A stretch of 64,000 bases of DNA from an uncultured Helicobacter sp. (GCF_910577135.1 NZ_CAJTLL010000008.1:31248-95247), one strand, 5' to 3'. Counted from the stretch's first letter, positions 17,501 to 26,244 are shown. Program-made: numbers and translations. Notes: a model not told the origin generated them from the letters alone.

Positions 17501-18242
17501 TCACAGAATGCTTGATCCTATCTTTGTCATTGAGCGTTTTTCCCATTGCCACGCACATAGCAATTTCCTGTGCGCTTGAATCTTCTTGTAAGGTATAGTG
17601 CGTATCATTGGTGGCAATCACCTTTACCCCGCATTCCTTGCTTAGCCTAAGAATCTGCTCATCGATAAAGAACTGATCGGCAATGCCGTGTCGCATAATC
17701 TCTAAATAAAAATCATCGCCAAACATATCCTTATATTCTAGCACAGCTTCTTTCGCTACTTCATAGCCTTTCGCGCCATAGCGGACATTACGTGGGTTAT
17801 TGATATTAAGCTGCCAATTCACCTCTCCTTGCAAACACGCTGAAGAACATACAAGCCCCTCGCTTCGCTCCCTAAGCAATGCCTTATTAATACGTGGATA
17901 GTAGTAGAATCCTTGAATAAAAGATTGTGAGCTAAGATACATAAGATTCTTATAGCCCACTTCATTTTTCGCGAACAAGCAAAGGTGAAATCGCTGTTTG
18001 ACATTTTTATCATTCAGCACATCGCCATTATGGATATATGCCTCTATGCCAATGATAGGATTTAGCCCCTCCTCTTTCATTGTTACATAAAAATCAAGTG
18101 CGCCAAACATATTGCCGTGGTCAGTTACTGCCACTGAGCTCATACCTAATTCACGGATTTTTTTCGCTAAAATTTTAATCTTATTTGCCCCATCAAGGAG
18201 GGAATATTCTGTATGTAAATGTAAATGTGTGAAACTCATCAT
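14592..18242 (-). CDS. dnaE: DNA polymerase III alpha subunit
   Basis: This 1216-residue protein is the replicative polymerase. The N-terminal PHP domain starts FTHLHLHTEYSLLDGA. The polymerase core has GPGRGSAAGSLVAY and the catalytic PDIDMDF aspartates, then GTHAAAIVI and FNKSHSAAYAMITYQTAYLK, followed by HhH and OB-fold regions. Length matches the DnaE1 type of epsilonproteobacteria. Two adjacent ATGs (18242 and 18239) follow AAGGA; the second has better spacing. The upstream gene metN is divergent. Confidence 0.97.
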   Translation of the reverse strand: MMSFTHLHLHTEYSLLDGANKIKILAKKIRELGMSSVAVTDHGNMFGALDFYVTMKEEGLNPIIGIEAYIHNGDVLNDKNVKQRFHLCLFAKNEVGYKNLMYLSSQSFIQGFYYYPRINKALLRERSEGLVCSSACLQGEVNWQLNINNPRNVRYGAKGYEVAKEAVLEYKDMFGDDFYLEIMRHGIADQFFIDEQILRLSKECGVKVIATNDTHYTLQEDSSAQEIAMCVAMGKTLNDKDRIKHSVKEFYIKSPEQMQRLFCDIPEVIANTQEIAQKCRLELNLKNIEIRNKHTGEVLLSNTPATPPTFKNTQDYALKENLPQILNCPLGSIDDAAYFAYKCRQGLDERLEHIPENLHTQYKERLEQEINVINTMKFPGYMLIVWDFVNFAKQNGIPVGPGRGSAAGSLVAYSLKITNIDPLKYGLLFERFLNPERVSMPDIDMDFCQRRRGEMIEYVANTYGKYNVAQVITFGSLLAKGVIRDVARVLDMPYNDADAFAKLIPNELGITLTKHIGKDGQEKDGAWEKEPKIRELVESNALAKQVWNYAVLLEGLKRNAGTHAAAIVIDSQEELWNKVPLYTNDKMNGVATQYSMNWLEPVDLIKFDFLGLKTLTVIDDAIKLIKKRYGKAIDFSIMEMEDSKVYESIQSGNTLGLFQIESEGMQALAKKLKPSTFEDVVAMLALYRPGPMESGMLDDFIDRKHGRASINYAFNSLESILKPTYGVIVYQEQVMQIVQTIGGFSLGGADLVRRAMGKKKIDEMLRLKKEFADGAQKQGYDRAKAEDLWELIVKFAGYGFNKSHSAAYAMITYQTAYLKTYYEHEFMAAMLTSETSKIESVAKYIDEVKSLNIDIVPPHVNISENDFGVGEFEGEKKIIFGLSAIKGLGDAPIENIIQEREKNGAYKSLEDFIARVDFSKLTKRSLEPLIKSGGLDNLGYSRKSMLENIDVLCEKGREKDKAKDMIHNSLFSSDDVEINIYLSIQDRGEYDVKTLLDYEYECMGIYVSGHPLDDFKEQIQSIKGIVKSIDLENLEVDSSCMLVGKVLSIKRRISKKSGKPFGSIEFLDYGGSMEIMVFEKQLESLEKIDLQEPIALKCKVEDRLNFRILKILTLREAKKEEVETIFKKTDEKSEDEIIPIDMSVAQVDMCMPLCVVVDTQSVQDGILEKLKAHAQSLKGEHELHLRIKDDHFGHTFVSNLKVHSSIKEVFRELEWQ

Positions 18243-18424
18243 ATATCCTTTTTAAAGCAGCAAAATCCAGATAAGGAATTATAAAACAAACTTTTGTTAG
18301 AAACGCTTAAATTGAGAAAGATTCTTTATTTAAGCCTCTCACCCACCAATTAACGTCTAAAGGAATACCTTTTGTACTATGTAAGCAAAATCTATACGCA
18401 AAAATATAATCGCCCTGCATAAAG

Positions 18425-18464
18425 TTTAATTTACATATTGTATTTTAATATTTTGTGATATAAT
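18425..18464 (+). promoter_or_regulatory. metN promoter with TTACATATTG element
   Basis: TTACATATTGTATTTTAA (18431-18448) lies just upstream of an extended -10 (TGATATAAT, TATAAT at 18459-18464). The GTG start of metN is 33 bases further on. The same 18-base string occurs at 22231-22248 before the flavin monooxygenase gene. Confidence 0.5.
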
Positions 18465-18497
18465 CGAGCTTCTTATGGAAACCGCAAGGAGTGAGAT

Positions 18498-19526
18498 GTG
18501 ATAAGCCTCAAGGGCATTAGCAAAACCTATCCTAATGGCTTTTGTGCCTTAAAAAATATCGATTTGGAAGTCTCAAAAGGTGATATTATGGGGATAATTG
18601 GCTATTCTGGTGCGGGTAAAAGCACACTTATACGTATCATTAATCGCCTTGAAGAGCCTACAAGCGGGGAGTTAAAAATCGATAATATAAATATACTCAA
18701 ACTCAATCAAAAGCAACTCCAAGCCCAAAGGCAAAAAATTGGTATGATTTTTCAGCATTTTAACTTACTTAGTGCTAAAAATGTGTTTGATAATGTCGCC
18801 TTTGCCTTGCGGATTGCCAAATGGGATAAAAAGGCAATTAAACCTCGTGTAGATGAGCTTTTAGAGATGGTAGGCTTAAGCGAGAGAGCTGCATTCTATC
18901 CTAGTCAGCTAAGTGGCGGACAAAAGCAGAGGGTAGCCATTGCTAGAGCCTTAGCCAATCACCCTAAAGTACTACTATGCGATGAGGCAACTTCCGCCCT
19001 TGATACAAAAACTACGCGCTCTATCCTTGCGCTTCTAAGGGAGATTCAGCAAAGGCTAGATTTAAGCGTGGTGCTTATCACACATCAAATCGAAGTCGTG
19101 CGCGAGATTTGCAATAAAATGTGTGTGATGAGCGATGGGGAAATCGTAGAGCGGGGTAGTGTGAACGAAGTCTTTGCCAAGCCTAAGCACCCTATCACAC
19201 AGGAGTTAATCGCATTCCTCCCGCAAGATGACAAACATATCATCACTCATTTAAGGGATTTACGCAATGTGTATAGGGTGATTTTTACCGGTGTTTACGC
19301 GCAATCTCCACTTATTAGTCAAATGATAAAGCATTTTGATATTGATGTGAATATCCTAAGCGGACATATTGATGAACTTGCTACAGGGGAAGTGGGGCAT
19401 TTGACACTAAAGATTATTGCCACAGATGATAAAAGAGATAAGGCATTAGCGTGGCTTAAAACGCAAGGCGTGAGTGTCTTTAGCATAGATTCTAATCCGC
19501 AGGTGCAAGGAAAGTGCTATGCTTGA
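18498..19526 (+). CDS. metN: Methionine-type ABC transporter, ATP-binding protein
   Basis: This 342-residue ATPase has Walker A (GYSGAGKST), the ABC signature LSGGQKQRVAIARAL and Walker B (VLLCDEATSALD), followed by a C-terminal regulatory domain of about 90 residues of the NIL type that binds substrate in MetN. The start is GTG 18498 with AAGGA seven bases before it. It overlaps metI by eight bases. The complex imports methionine or related sulfur compounds. The surrounding flavin monooxygenases suggest that another organosulfur compound could also be a substrate. Confidence 0.93.
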   Translation: MISLKGISKTYPNGFCALKNIDLEVSKGDIMGIIGYSGAGKSTLIRIINRLEEPTSGELKIDNINILKLNQKQLQAQRQKIGMIFQHFNLLSAKNVFDNVAFALRIAKWDKKAIKPRVDELLEMVGLSERAAFYPSQLSGGQKQRVAIARALANHPKVLLCDEATSALDTKTTRSILALLREIQQRLDLSVVLITHQIEVVREICNKMCVMSDGEIVERGSVNEVFAKPKHPITQELIAFLPQDDKHIITHLRDLRNVYRVIFTGVYAQSPLISQMIKHFDIDVNILSGHIDELATGEVGHLTLKIIATDDKRDKALAWLKTQGVSVFSIDSNPQVQGKCYA

Positions 19527-20229
19527 TTTTTTGAATCTGTGTGAAAAGCATTTTTTGCTTATATTGCGCGATATTTTTAGCGACCCTGTGGCATTTAGCT
19601 TAGCAAAAAGCGTGTGTGAAACCATCTATATGGTGGTATTTTCTGTGTTTTTTGCCTGTGTATTTGGGCTGCCTTTGGGCGTGTATTTGAGCGCAATTAA
19701 GCCCTCTGGCATTATGGCAAATGCCCTTGTGTATAGAATCTTAAGCGCGATTGTCAATGTTGTGCGTTCCTTTCCTTTCATCGTGCTGATATTTTTGCTT
19801 TTACCGCTTTCAAAAGCCCTTATTGGCACGAGCATTGGTAGCACGGCGGCGATTATCCCGCTTGTGATTGCAGCTACTCCATTCATCGCACGGCTTTTTG
19901 AGGGGGCATTTGATGAAGTGGATAAAGGCTTGATAGAAGCCACAATGAGTATGGGGGCGAGTAGATTCCGCGTGGTGCTAATGATGATAAGCGAGAGCCT
20001 CCCCTCACTGGCAAATGCCATTACCATTACAGCAGTAAGCTTAGTGGGCTTTTCAGCTATGGCTGGTGTGGTGGGTGCTGGAGGGCTAGGAGACTTAGCC
20101 TATCGCATAGGATTCCAATCTTTTAAGCCCGATGTATTGACTTATGCGGTGATTTGTATCATTATTTTGGTGCAATGTATCCAAAGCAGCGGGGACTTCA
20201 TCGTCAAGCGTTTGCGCGCACATCGTTAA
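19519..20229 (+). CDS. metI: Methionine-type ABC transporter permease
   Basis: This 236-residue protein has about five membrane segments and the MetI-type coupling motif region EATMSMGASRFRVVLMMI. The segments SLVGFSAMAGVVGAGGLGDLAYRIG are highly conserved in MetI. It forms the membrane channel of the MetNIQ importer. Its ATG overlaps the end of metN, and metQ follows 20 bases after the stop, so all are one operon. Confidence 0.93.
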   Translation: MLDFLNLCEKHFLLILRDIFSDPVAFSLAKSVCETIYMVVFSVFFACVFGLPLGVYLSAIKPSGIMANALVYRILSAIVNVVRSFPFIVLIFLLLPLSKALIGTSIGSTAAIIPLVIAATPFIARLFEGAFDEVDKGLIEATMSMGASRFRVVLMMISESLPSLANAITITAVSLVGFSAMAGVVGAGGLGDLAYRIGFQSFKPDVLTYAVICIIILVQCIQSSGDFIVKRLRAHR

Positions 20230-20249
20230 TCTTAATTCAAAGGAGGAAA

Positions 20250-21095
20250 ATGAGAAAACTAGGCATATTACTTTTAACCATATTGGCATTTATCGGTTGT
20301 GGCGATGATAAGGCAGATTCCCATATAGAATCAAATACGCAAACGCAAGACAAGGCAGAACTCACCATTTTAAGAGTGGGTGCTACGCCTGTGCCAGCGG
20401 CAGAGATTCTAGAATTTATCAAGCCACAGATGAAAGCGCAAGGTGTGGAAATGCAGATTCAGCAATTTACAGATTATGTCGTGCCTAATGTGTCCTTAGC
20501 AGAGGGAAGTAGCGATGCGAATATGTATCAGCATAAGCCCTTTATGGATAAGACAAATGAGCAAAAGGGTTATCATCTCGTGGCTCTAGCACCCATATAT
20601 ATCGTGCCACTAGGATTTTACTCTAATAAGTTTAAGAACATTGATGAGTTTCCACAAGGAGCGACTATCGCTATTCCCGGTGATGCGTCTAATATGGCAA
20701 GGGCGTTTATTTTGCTTCACGATAATGGTGTGATAACGCTCAATGACGCGAAAAACCTTAGTGCAAGTGAGCTTGATAGTGTAGAGAATCCTAAGGGTTT
20801 GGTGTTTAAGCCCTTAGAGGCGGCGGGATTGCCTAAGGTGCTTGATAGTGTCGATGGAGCTGTGATTAACGCAAACTACGCACTTCAGGCGCAAATGAGT
20901 ATTAAGGAATCGCTTTTTCACGAGAATGATAAAAGCGCGTATGTGAATGTGCTTGTCTCTAGGGAGGACAATCAAAATGATGAGCGCATAGCGGTGCTTA
21001 AAAATGCACTTCTAAGCGATGAGACAAGGGCATTTATTCTCTCAAAATACGAAGGGCAAATCCTCCCTGCCGCTCAAGATTCTACAAAGGAGTAA
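20250..21095 (+). CDS. metQ: MetQ-type substrate-binding lipoprotein, copy 1
   Basis: A 281-residue NlpA/MetQ family lipoprotein with lipobox LAFIGC (Cys17). The mature part has LRVGATPVPAAEILEFI, QQFTDYVVPN, QHKPFMD and INANYALQA, all typical of MetQ. ATG 20250 follows AGGAGG at 20241-20246; upstream in-frame starts lie inside metI. It delivers substrate to MetNI. The first 89 bases after codon two are identical to copy 2. Confidence 0.92.
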   Translation: MRKLGILLLTILAFIGCGDDKADSHIESNTQTQDKAELTILRVGATPVPAAEILEFIKPQMKAQGVEMQIQQFTDYVVPNVSLAEGSSDANMYQHKPFMDKTNEQKGYHLVALAPIYIVPLGFYSNKFKNIDEFPQGATIAIPGDASNMARAFILLHDNGVITLNDAKNLSASELDSVENPKGLVFKPLEAAGLPKVLDSVDGAVINANYALQAQMSIKESLFHENDKSAYVNVLVSREDNQNDERIAVLKNALLSDETRAFILSKYEGQILPAAQDSTKE

Positions 21096-21097
21096 GT

Positions 21098-21907
21098 ATG
21101 AAAAAACTAGGCATATTACTTTTAACCATATTGGCATTTATCGGTTGTGGCGATGATAAGGCAGATTCCCATATAGAATCAAATACGCAAAAGATAACAC
21201 TCAAAGTGGGTGCTACGCCTGTGCCACACGCGGAGATTTTAGAGTTTATCAAACCGGATTTAGCAGAGGAGGGCATAGACTTGCAAATCGTGGCATTTAC
21301 TGATTATGTAACACCTAATGCGAGTTTGGATGATGGCTCACTTGATGCAAATTTTCATCAACATAAGCCTTTTTTAGATGTGCTCAAAGCGGATAGAGGG
21401 TTTGCATTAGAGCCGATTGCAAATATCCACGTAGAGCCGATTGGCTTGTATTCTACTAAGTTTAAAGATATTGATGAATTGCCTCATAATGCGGTGATTG
21501 GCATTCCTAATGACCCAAGCAATGGTGGGAGAGCCTTGCTTTTGCTTGAAGCCCAAGGGCTTATCAAACTTGCAGATTCTAGTAATCTCAACGCCACAGA
21601 TCTAGATATTATAGAGAATCCTAAGCATTTAAAGATTAAGCCTGTAGATGCAGCACTTTTGCCTCGCACATTGGGCGATGTTGATGCGGCGGTGATCAAT
21701 GGCAATTACGCGCTTCAAGCAGGGCTAAAGAGCAGTGATGCATTGCTTTTAGAGGGACCGCAATCGCCCTATGCGAATATCTTAGTCGTGCAAAGTCAAA
21801 GGGTTAATGATGAAAACTTGCAAAAGCTCAAAAATGCCTTGCAATCTCAAAAAGTCAAGGATTTTATCAATGAAAAATATCAAGGCGAAATTATTCCTGC
21901 CTTTTAA
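21098..21907 (+). CDS. metQ: MetQ-type substrate-binding lipoprotein, copy 2
   Basis: A 269-residue paralogue of the preceding gene with the same signal peptide and lipobox (LAFIGC). Mature domains differ more: VAFTDYVTPN, QHKPFLD and INGNYALQAG are conserved but the ligand-contact stretches vary. Two binding proteins feeding one transporter suggest a broadened substrate range. It starts two bases after the stop of copy 1. A strong hairpin lies 23 bases after the stop. Confidence 0.92.
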   Translation: MKKLGILLLTILAFIGCGDDKADSHIESNTQKITLKVGATPVPHAEILEFIKPDLAEEGIDLQIVAFTDYVTPNASLDDGSLDANFHQHKPFLDVLKADRGFALEPIANIHVEPIGLYSTKFKDIDELPHNAVIGIPNDPSNGGRALLLLEAQGLIKLADSSNLNATDLDIIENPKHLKIKPVDAALLPRTLGDVDAAVINGNYALQAGLKSSDALLLEGPQSPYANILVVQSQRVNDENLQKLKNALQSQKVKDFINEKYQGEIIPAF

Positions 21908-21930
21908 TCATTTTAATTAAGAACAGATTC

Positions 21931-21973
21931 TGTATTGTCCTTGCATTCTCATAATTAATGTAAGGACAATACA
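21931..21973 (+). terminator. Hairpin at the end of the met operon
   Basis: TGTATTGTCCTT (21931-21942) and AAGGACAATACA (21962-21973) are perfect 12-bp inverted repeats, with a further near-complementary inner segment. A short TTTT follows eight bases later. It is a probable transcript end for metNIQQ. The rest of 21974-22200 shows no gene. Confidence 0.5.
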
Positions 21974-22210
21974 ATAAGATTTTACCTTCAGCCAGACTCG
22001 TAACCCAACTATCCTTATTAATATTAAGAATATAATTTTGATAAAAATATTTTATCTTGATCTTACCACGTACTACTAAGGATTATATATTCTCGGCACG
22101 GCCACACTACAATTACCATAAATAAAACCATTGTTGTTATCCAAGAATTATTTGAATCCTCGTTTTTAGCTTTATCCTATATCTCAAAAAATGAGTAAAA
22201 ATGTATCACT

Positions 22211-22273
22211 TAAATTACATATTTTTTAAATTACATATTGTATTTTAAAAAATATGTAATTTATCAGTATAAT
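22211..22273 (+). promoter_or_regulatory. 20-bp palindrome and promoter before the monooxygenase
   Basis: Perfect 20-bp inverted repeats (22211-22230 and 22244-22263) flank a 13-base loop. TTACATAT occurs at 22215 and 22231, and ATATGTAA at 22253-22260, giving three copies of one half-site. A TATAAT lies at 22268-22273, five bases beyond the right arm. The loop region shares 18 bases with the metN promoter. It is a likely operator for a sulfur-response regulator. Confidence 0.55.
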
Positions 22274-22327
22274 CACTCCATAAGTTGCAACACACTTAAC
22301 ACAAATAAAAACCATAGGAGGTAAAGT

Positions 22328-23752
22328 ATGGGACACAAAAAACACATTCGTTTCAATGCGTTTGATATGAATTGCATTACCCACTTAAGCCCGGGTTTAT
22401 GGCGTTATCCCGGAGACCAAGCCTTAAAATACAAGGACATTGAATATTGGCAAAATGTCGCTCGTATAGCTGAAAAGGGGCTATTTGATGCAATTTTTAT
22501 CGCTGATGTTTTGGGCGTATATGATATCTACAATGGCGATGATGAGGCGGCATTGCGCGGGGCAGTGCAAACACCTGTGAATGACCCTGTGCAATTAGCG
22601 GCTATTGGTGCGGCAGTTACCAAACACTTAGGTTTTGGAATCACTGCTGGCGTGCCTTTTGAGCACCCATTTCCATTTGCAAGGCGGCTTAGCACACTCG
22701 ATCATCTTACCAAAGGACGCGTAGGTTGGAACATCACAACAGGCTATCTGCCTAGCGCAAACGCGCAAATGGGGACAAAAGAACTTCCACACGATGAGCG
22801 GTATGAGGTAGCTGATGAATATTTAGAGGTGATTTACAAGCTTTTGGAGGGCAGTTGGGAAGATGATGCAGTGATTTTAGATAGGCAGAGTGGGCAGTTT
22901 GCTAATTCTGCTAAGATTCACCATATCGGGCATAAGGGCAAATATTTTGATGTACCCGGAATCCACGTATGTGAGCCAAGCATCCAACGCACGCCCGTGC
23001 TATTCCAAGCGGGCAATTCCCCGCGAGGTATCCGCTTTGCAGCGGAAAATGCGGAGGCGATTTTTATTTCGCCCATCTCTAAGGAATACACAAAAACCGC
23101 TGTCAAGCAGATACGCAATGAACTTATAAAAGCAGGGCGCGACCCACATAGCGCGAAAATCTATGTATTAGCGACCATCATCACTGATGAAAATCAAAAA
23201 CTTGCCGAAGCAAAGCACAAAGATTTGCTAAGTTATGTCAATGAGGAAGGCTCTTTGGTGCTTAATTCAGGTTGGCTAGGAGAGAATCTTGGCAAATACA
23301 GCCTTGATGACCCGCTCACAGAAATTACATCTAATGCGATTATTGGCAAGGTAAAGGAATTTGCCGAATCTCGCACCGATGAGGGCAAAACTTGGACTTT
23401 AAGGGAACTGATTAAAATCGCGGGAATTGGTGCATTAGGCAATAAAATCATCGGTGGCAAAAAAGAAGTATGCGATACCCTGCAAGAACTCATAGAATAT
23501 AGCGATGCAGATGGGTTTAATCTCGCCTATGCAACCACACCGGGAAGCTTTGAGGATGTAGTGGAATTTATCGTGCCTGAACTCCAAAAGCGAGGCGTGT
23601 ATCAAGAATCCTACACAGAGGGAAGTTTGCGCCATAAGCTCTTTGGCAATGGTGATAGGCTGCCCTCCTCTCACAGAGGGGCGAAATACCGCGTAGGTGG
23701 CGAGAAATCTACGATAGATGATTATGCTAATAGTGGTAGAACTAAAAAATAA
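22328..23752 (+). CDS. LLM flavin-dependent monooxygenase, NtaA/SnaA/DszA family
   Basis: This 474-residue protein follows the family pattern from start to end: FNAFDMNCITHLSPGLWRYP, GLFDAIFIADVLGVYDIY, the FPFARRLSTLDHLTKGRVGWN core, NIVTGY-type site (here NITTGYLPSA), LFQAGNSPRGIRFAAENAEAIF and a late DGFNLAYA. These enzymes use reduced FMN and oxygen to oxidise sulfones, aminopolycarboxylates or similar compounds. Given metNIQQ upstream and an SfnG-like enzyme downstream, organosulfur oxidation is the most likely role. No dedicated FMN reductase was seen nearby. The ATG follows AGGAGG. Confidence 0.88.
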   Translation: MGHKKHIRFNAFDMNCITHLSPGLWRYPGDQALKYKDIEYWQNVARIAEKGLFDAIFIADVLGVYDIYNGDDEAALRGAVQTPVNDPVQLAAIGAAVTKHLGFGITAGVPFEHPFPFARRLSTLDHLTKGRVGWNITTGYLPSANAQMGTKELPHDERYEVADEYLEVIYKLLEGSWEDDAVILDRQSGQFANSAKIHHIGHKGKYFDVPGIHVCEPSIQRTPVLFQAGNSPRGIRFAAENAEAIFISPISKEYTKTAVKQIRNELIKAGRDPHSAKIYVLATIITDENQKLAEAKHKDLLSYVNEEGSLVLNSGWLGENLGKYSLDDPLTEITSNAIIGKVKEFAESRTDEGKTWTLRELIKIAGIGALGNKIIGGKKEVCDTLQELIEYSDADGFNLAYATTPGSFEDVVEFIVPELQKRGVYQESYTEGSLRHKLFGNGDRLPSSHRGAKYRVGGEKSTIDDYANSGRTKK

Positions 23753-23761
23753 GGAGAATCT

Positions 23762-24748
23762 ATGCTCTATAATGAATACAAAAAAGGGATTTATATCCTG
23801 CATGAGAACCCTGAGTGGATACCACCCTTTGCTGATGCGTTTAAACGTGCGGGAGTGGAGTTTAAAGAAATACTTCTAACACGTGGCGGGATCAACCTTG
23901 ATGTGCCTCCACCCGAAGGTGTATTTTGGAGTAGACTTAGTGCTTCAAGCCATACGCGCAACCACGCGGATTCTAAAGAATATGGACGGGCAATTTTAGC
24001 GTGGCTGGAATCTTATGGCAGAAAGGTGATTAATGGCAGTAATGTGCTTGAATTTGAAGTAAGCAAAGTGAGGCAATATCTCGCTTTAAACAACGCAGGA
24101 TTCCGCACACCAAAGACCATAGCGGTTTTTGGCAAAGATGATTTGCTTAAAAGCGCGGAGGCTCTGCAAACGCCCTTTATCACAAAGCATAATCAAGGTG
24201 GAAAAGGCTTAGGTGTGCAGCGATTTGAGAATCTTAAAGAGCTAAAGGATTATGTAGAATCAAGTGCCTATGAAGCCCCTATTGATGGCATTACGCTCTT
24301 GCAGGAGTATGTGCGCTCTAAGGAGCTTTTCATTACGCGATGTGAATTTATTGGTGGAAAATTCGTATATGCTGTGCGTGTAGATACAAGTGGCGGAGCG
24401 TTCAAACTCTGTCCTGCCGATAGTTGCGACATTGAAAGGGCAGAAGCCCTGCCTGAACTTGCTGGAGCAGCCTGTGATATAGGCAGTGGCGATAAGTTTA
24501 GCGTGAGGGAGGAGATTACCACACAAACGCCGCTCGTGCAGCAGTTAGAGACATTTTTGCAAAAACATCATATAGAGATTGCCGGGGTGGAGTTTATAGA
24601 GAGCGATAAAGGCGAAAATGTGGTGTATGATATTAATACCAACACTAATTACAACAGCACTTTAGAATCTAAGCTCCGCGCACAAGGGCAGTTGGGGGCA
24701 GCAGATAAAGTAGTAAGCTTTCTACATCGGCTTTATGAAGGATTATAA
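23762..24748 (+). CDS. ATP-grasp domain protein
   Basis: This 328-residue soluble protein has an N-terminal domain, then an ATP-grasp fold: FITKHNQGGKGLGVQRF (nucleotide loop), LQEYVRSKELFITRCEFIGGKFVYAV, and a C-terminal IAGVEFIES...VVYDINTNTNYN that supplies the metal-binding Glu, Asp and Asn. ATP-grasp enzymes join a carboxylate to an amine or thiol. The product here is not known. It starts nine bases after the monooxygenase stop with AAGGAG, so the two almost certainly work together, possibly conjugating a substrate or product of the oxidation. Confidence 0.8.
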   Translation: MLYNEYKKGIYILHENPEWIPPFADAFKRAGVEFKEILLTRGGINLDVPPPEGVFWSRLSASSHTRNHADSKEYGRAILAWLESYGRKVINGSNVLEFEVSKVRQYLALNNAGFRTPKTIAVFGKDDLLKSAEALQTPFITKHNQGGKGLGVQRFENLKELKDYVESSAYEAPIDGITLLQEYVRSKELFITRCEFIGGKFVYAVRVDTSGGAFKLCPADSCDIERAEALPELAGAACDIGSGDKFSVREEITTQTPLVQQLETFLQKHHIEIAGVEFIESDKGENVVYDINTNTNYNSTLESKLRAQGQLGAADKVVSFLHRLYEGL

Positions 24749-24779
24749 AGGATTTATAAGGCAAGAGGGGGCTTTTTAG

Positions 24780-24945
24780 CTTGGATTCACCTTGTGGCAG
24801 GAGGAGATGCTAGGGATTCAAAGTGGGCTAGGCTACCTCATCATAATAGATGGACGTAATCTCATCGCTATGGAATATGATGATTGTGGCGATGATTTTT
24901 ATAGGGATTTTAGGGCTTTGTGTTCATTGAGTTTTTAGCCTTTTG
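24780..24945 (+). pseudogene. SsuC/TauC-type permease C-terminal remnant
   Basis: The frame reads EMLGIQSGLGYLIIIDGRNLI, the conserved end of sulfonate/taurine/nitrate ABC permeases, then after a frameshift MIVAMIFIGILGL, the last helix. Everything upstream of this end is missing. It lies between the ATP-grasp gene and an ATPase fragment of the same transporter type. Confidence 0.65.
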
Positions 24946-24983
24946 GGATATAATACTCTAAAGCGCAAACTTGGAGAAAAAGT

Positions 24984-25319
24984 ATGATTGCAATCAAACA
25001 TTTATCACAATCTTTTCATCAAAGGCAGATTCCAAACAATATCAATTTAGACATTAAAAGGGATGAGTTTTTCGCTTTGATTGGGACAAGTGGCTGTGGC
25101 AAGAGGACATTATTAAACATCATTGGCGGATTTGAGGACTTTAATGATGGAATCTTATCTATTAATGGACGCCCTTTCTTCCATAGAGCGAATCTCATAA
25201 ACTGCATAAAGATTTTTCAAGAATATGCCCTCTTGCCGTGGTGCAATGCGCTTGGTAATGTGAGTTTCGCGCTTTTGGGAAAGGGCTTTAGCGCTATTCA
25301 AGCCCGACAAAAAGCATAA
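24984..25319 (+). pseudogene. SsuB/TauB-type ABC ATPase, truncated
   Basis: An intact start (GGAGAAAAAGT before ATG 24984) leads into an SsuB/TauB-like ATPase, but the frame ends after 111 residues, whereas the family has about 250. Walker A is altered (GTSGCGKRT instead of GKST), and the signature and Walker B regions are absent. The Q-loop area (KIFQEYALLPWCNALGNV) is present. With the permease remnant just upstream, it marks loss of a sulfonate-type importer. Confidence 0.8.
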
Positions 25320-25420
25320 GAATACTTACATCTCGTGCATTTAGGAGGCTAGAGCTTTTAGAATCTTAGGTTACAAAAGCCCTAGCCTTAAAAAGCTAGA
25401 ATTTAACACAAAGGAATATT

Positions 25421-25951
25421 ATGAAAGTAGCACAAACTAGTTGCACAAGATTAGAGCCTATCGATAAAGAGGGCTTAGAGGAACTCGTAAAGGCGGGTAA
25501 GGCAAACCCGAATGCGATTAAAACGCTCAAGTGCAAAACGGTTGCGGAGGGCAAGTTTCGCCATTTGAACTACATTCGCAATCTCCCTGCCTATGTGGTC
25601 GATGAGCCACCTACACTCTTAGGCGATGATACCGCACCAAATCCTAGCGAAACTCTTTTGGCTGCACTTGGCAGTTGCCTTGCTGTTGGGATTCACGCTA
25701 ATGCAGTGGCAAATGAGATTGTGATTTCTAAGCTTGAATTAGAACTTGAAGCAGATATTAATATCACTTCTGTGTGGGGAGTGGGTGATTTGAGCGAGGA
25801 TAAGCCATTGGGATTTACCGATGTGCGTGTAAAAGTCATTTTAGAATCTAATGTAAGCAAAGCAAGAGAAAATGAGCTTATAGCACACGCTAGAAAATAC
25901 TCTCCTGTAGCAAATACGATTGCAAGAGCAGTGAATTTATCGGTGAACTAG
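25421..25951 (+). CDS. OsmC family protein
   Basis: This 176-residue protein has the OsmC fold signature: PPTLLGDDTAPNPSETLLAALGSC with the first conserved Cys, then an ELELEADINI strand and a C-terminal helix. The second Cys of peroxidase-active members, usually in a CPV segment, is replaced: the sequence is YSPVANTI. Peroxidase activity is therefore doubtful. OsmC-like proteins are common in sulfone and sulfonate gene clusters. AAGGA precedes ATG 25421. Confidence 0.82.
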   Translation: MKVAQTSCTRLEPIDKEGLEELVKAGKANPNAIKTLKCKTVAEGKFRHLNYIRNLPAYVVDEPPTLLGDDTAPNPSETLLAALGSCLAVGIHANAVANEIVISKLELELEADINITSVWGVGDLSEDKPLGFTDVRVKVILESNVSKARENELIAHARKYSPVANTIARAVNLSVN

Positions 25952-26244
25952 ATGAAAAAATATTGATAAAATATTCTCTACATCAAAAGAACAGAGAAAG
26001 GCGATTAACAAGGGATTCTGTCCTTATAAATCTCTCAAGAATTTAAGTTAAGTTGGGCTTTTGAATCGTTTTCAAACATCGCCAAAATCTCTAGTGTGTG
26101 TGCGAATACAGGCTTTGCGTGTGGGCGCAGTATGCTTTATACCATTATCTTTTGCATAGGCAGAATCAAGAGCAAGAGCTTTTGGGAAGATCCTAGGAGG
26201 AACAGAGCTTTCAAACCCTGTGAAAACCTTTGCCCGCCTAGAAA

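Noticed and set aside
20154..20249. Upstream extension of metQ copy 1
   Set aside because: It lies within metI in another frame; AGGAGG and the lipobox place the start at 20250.
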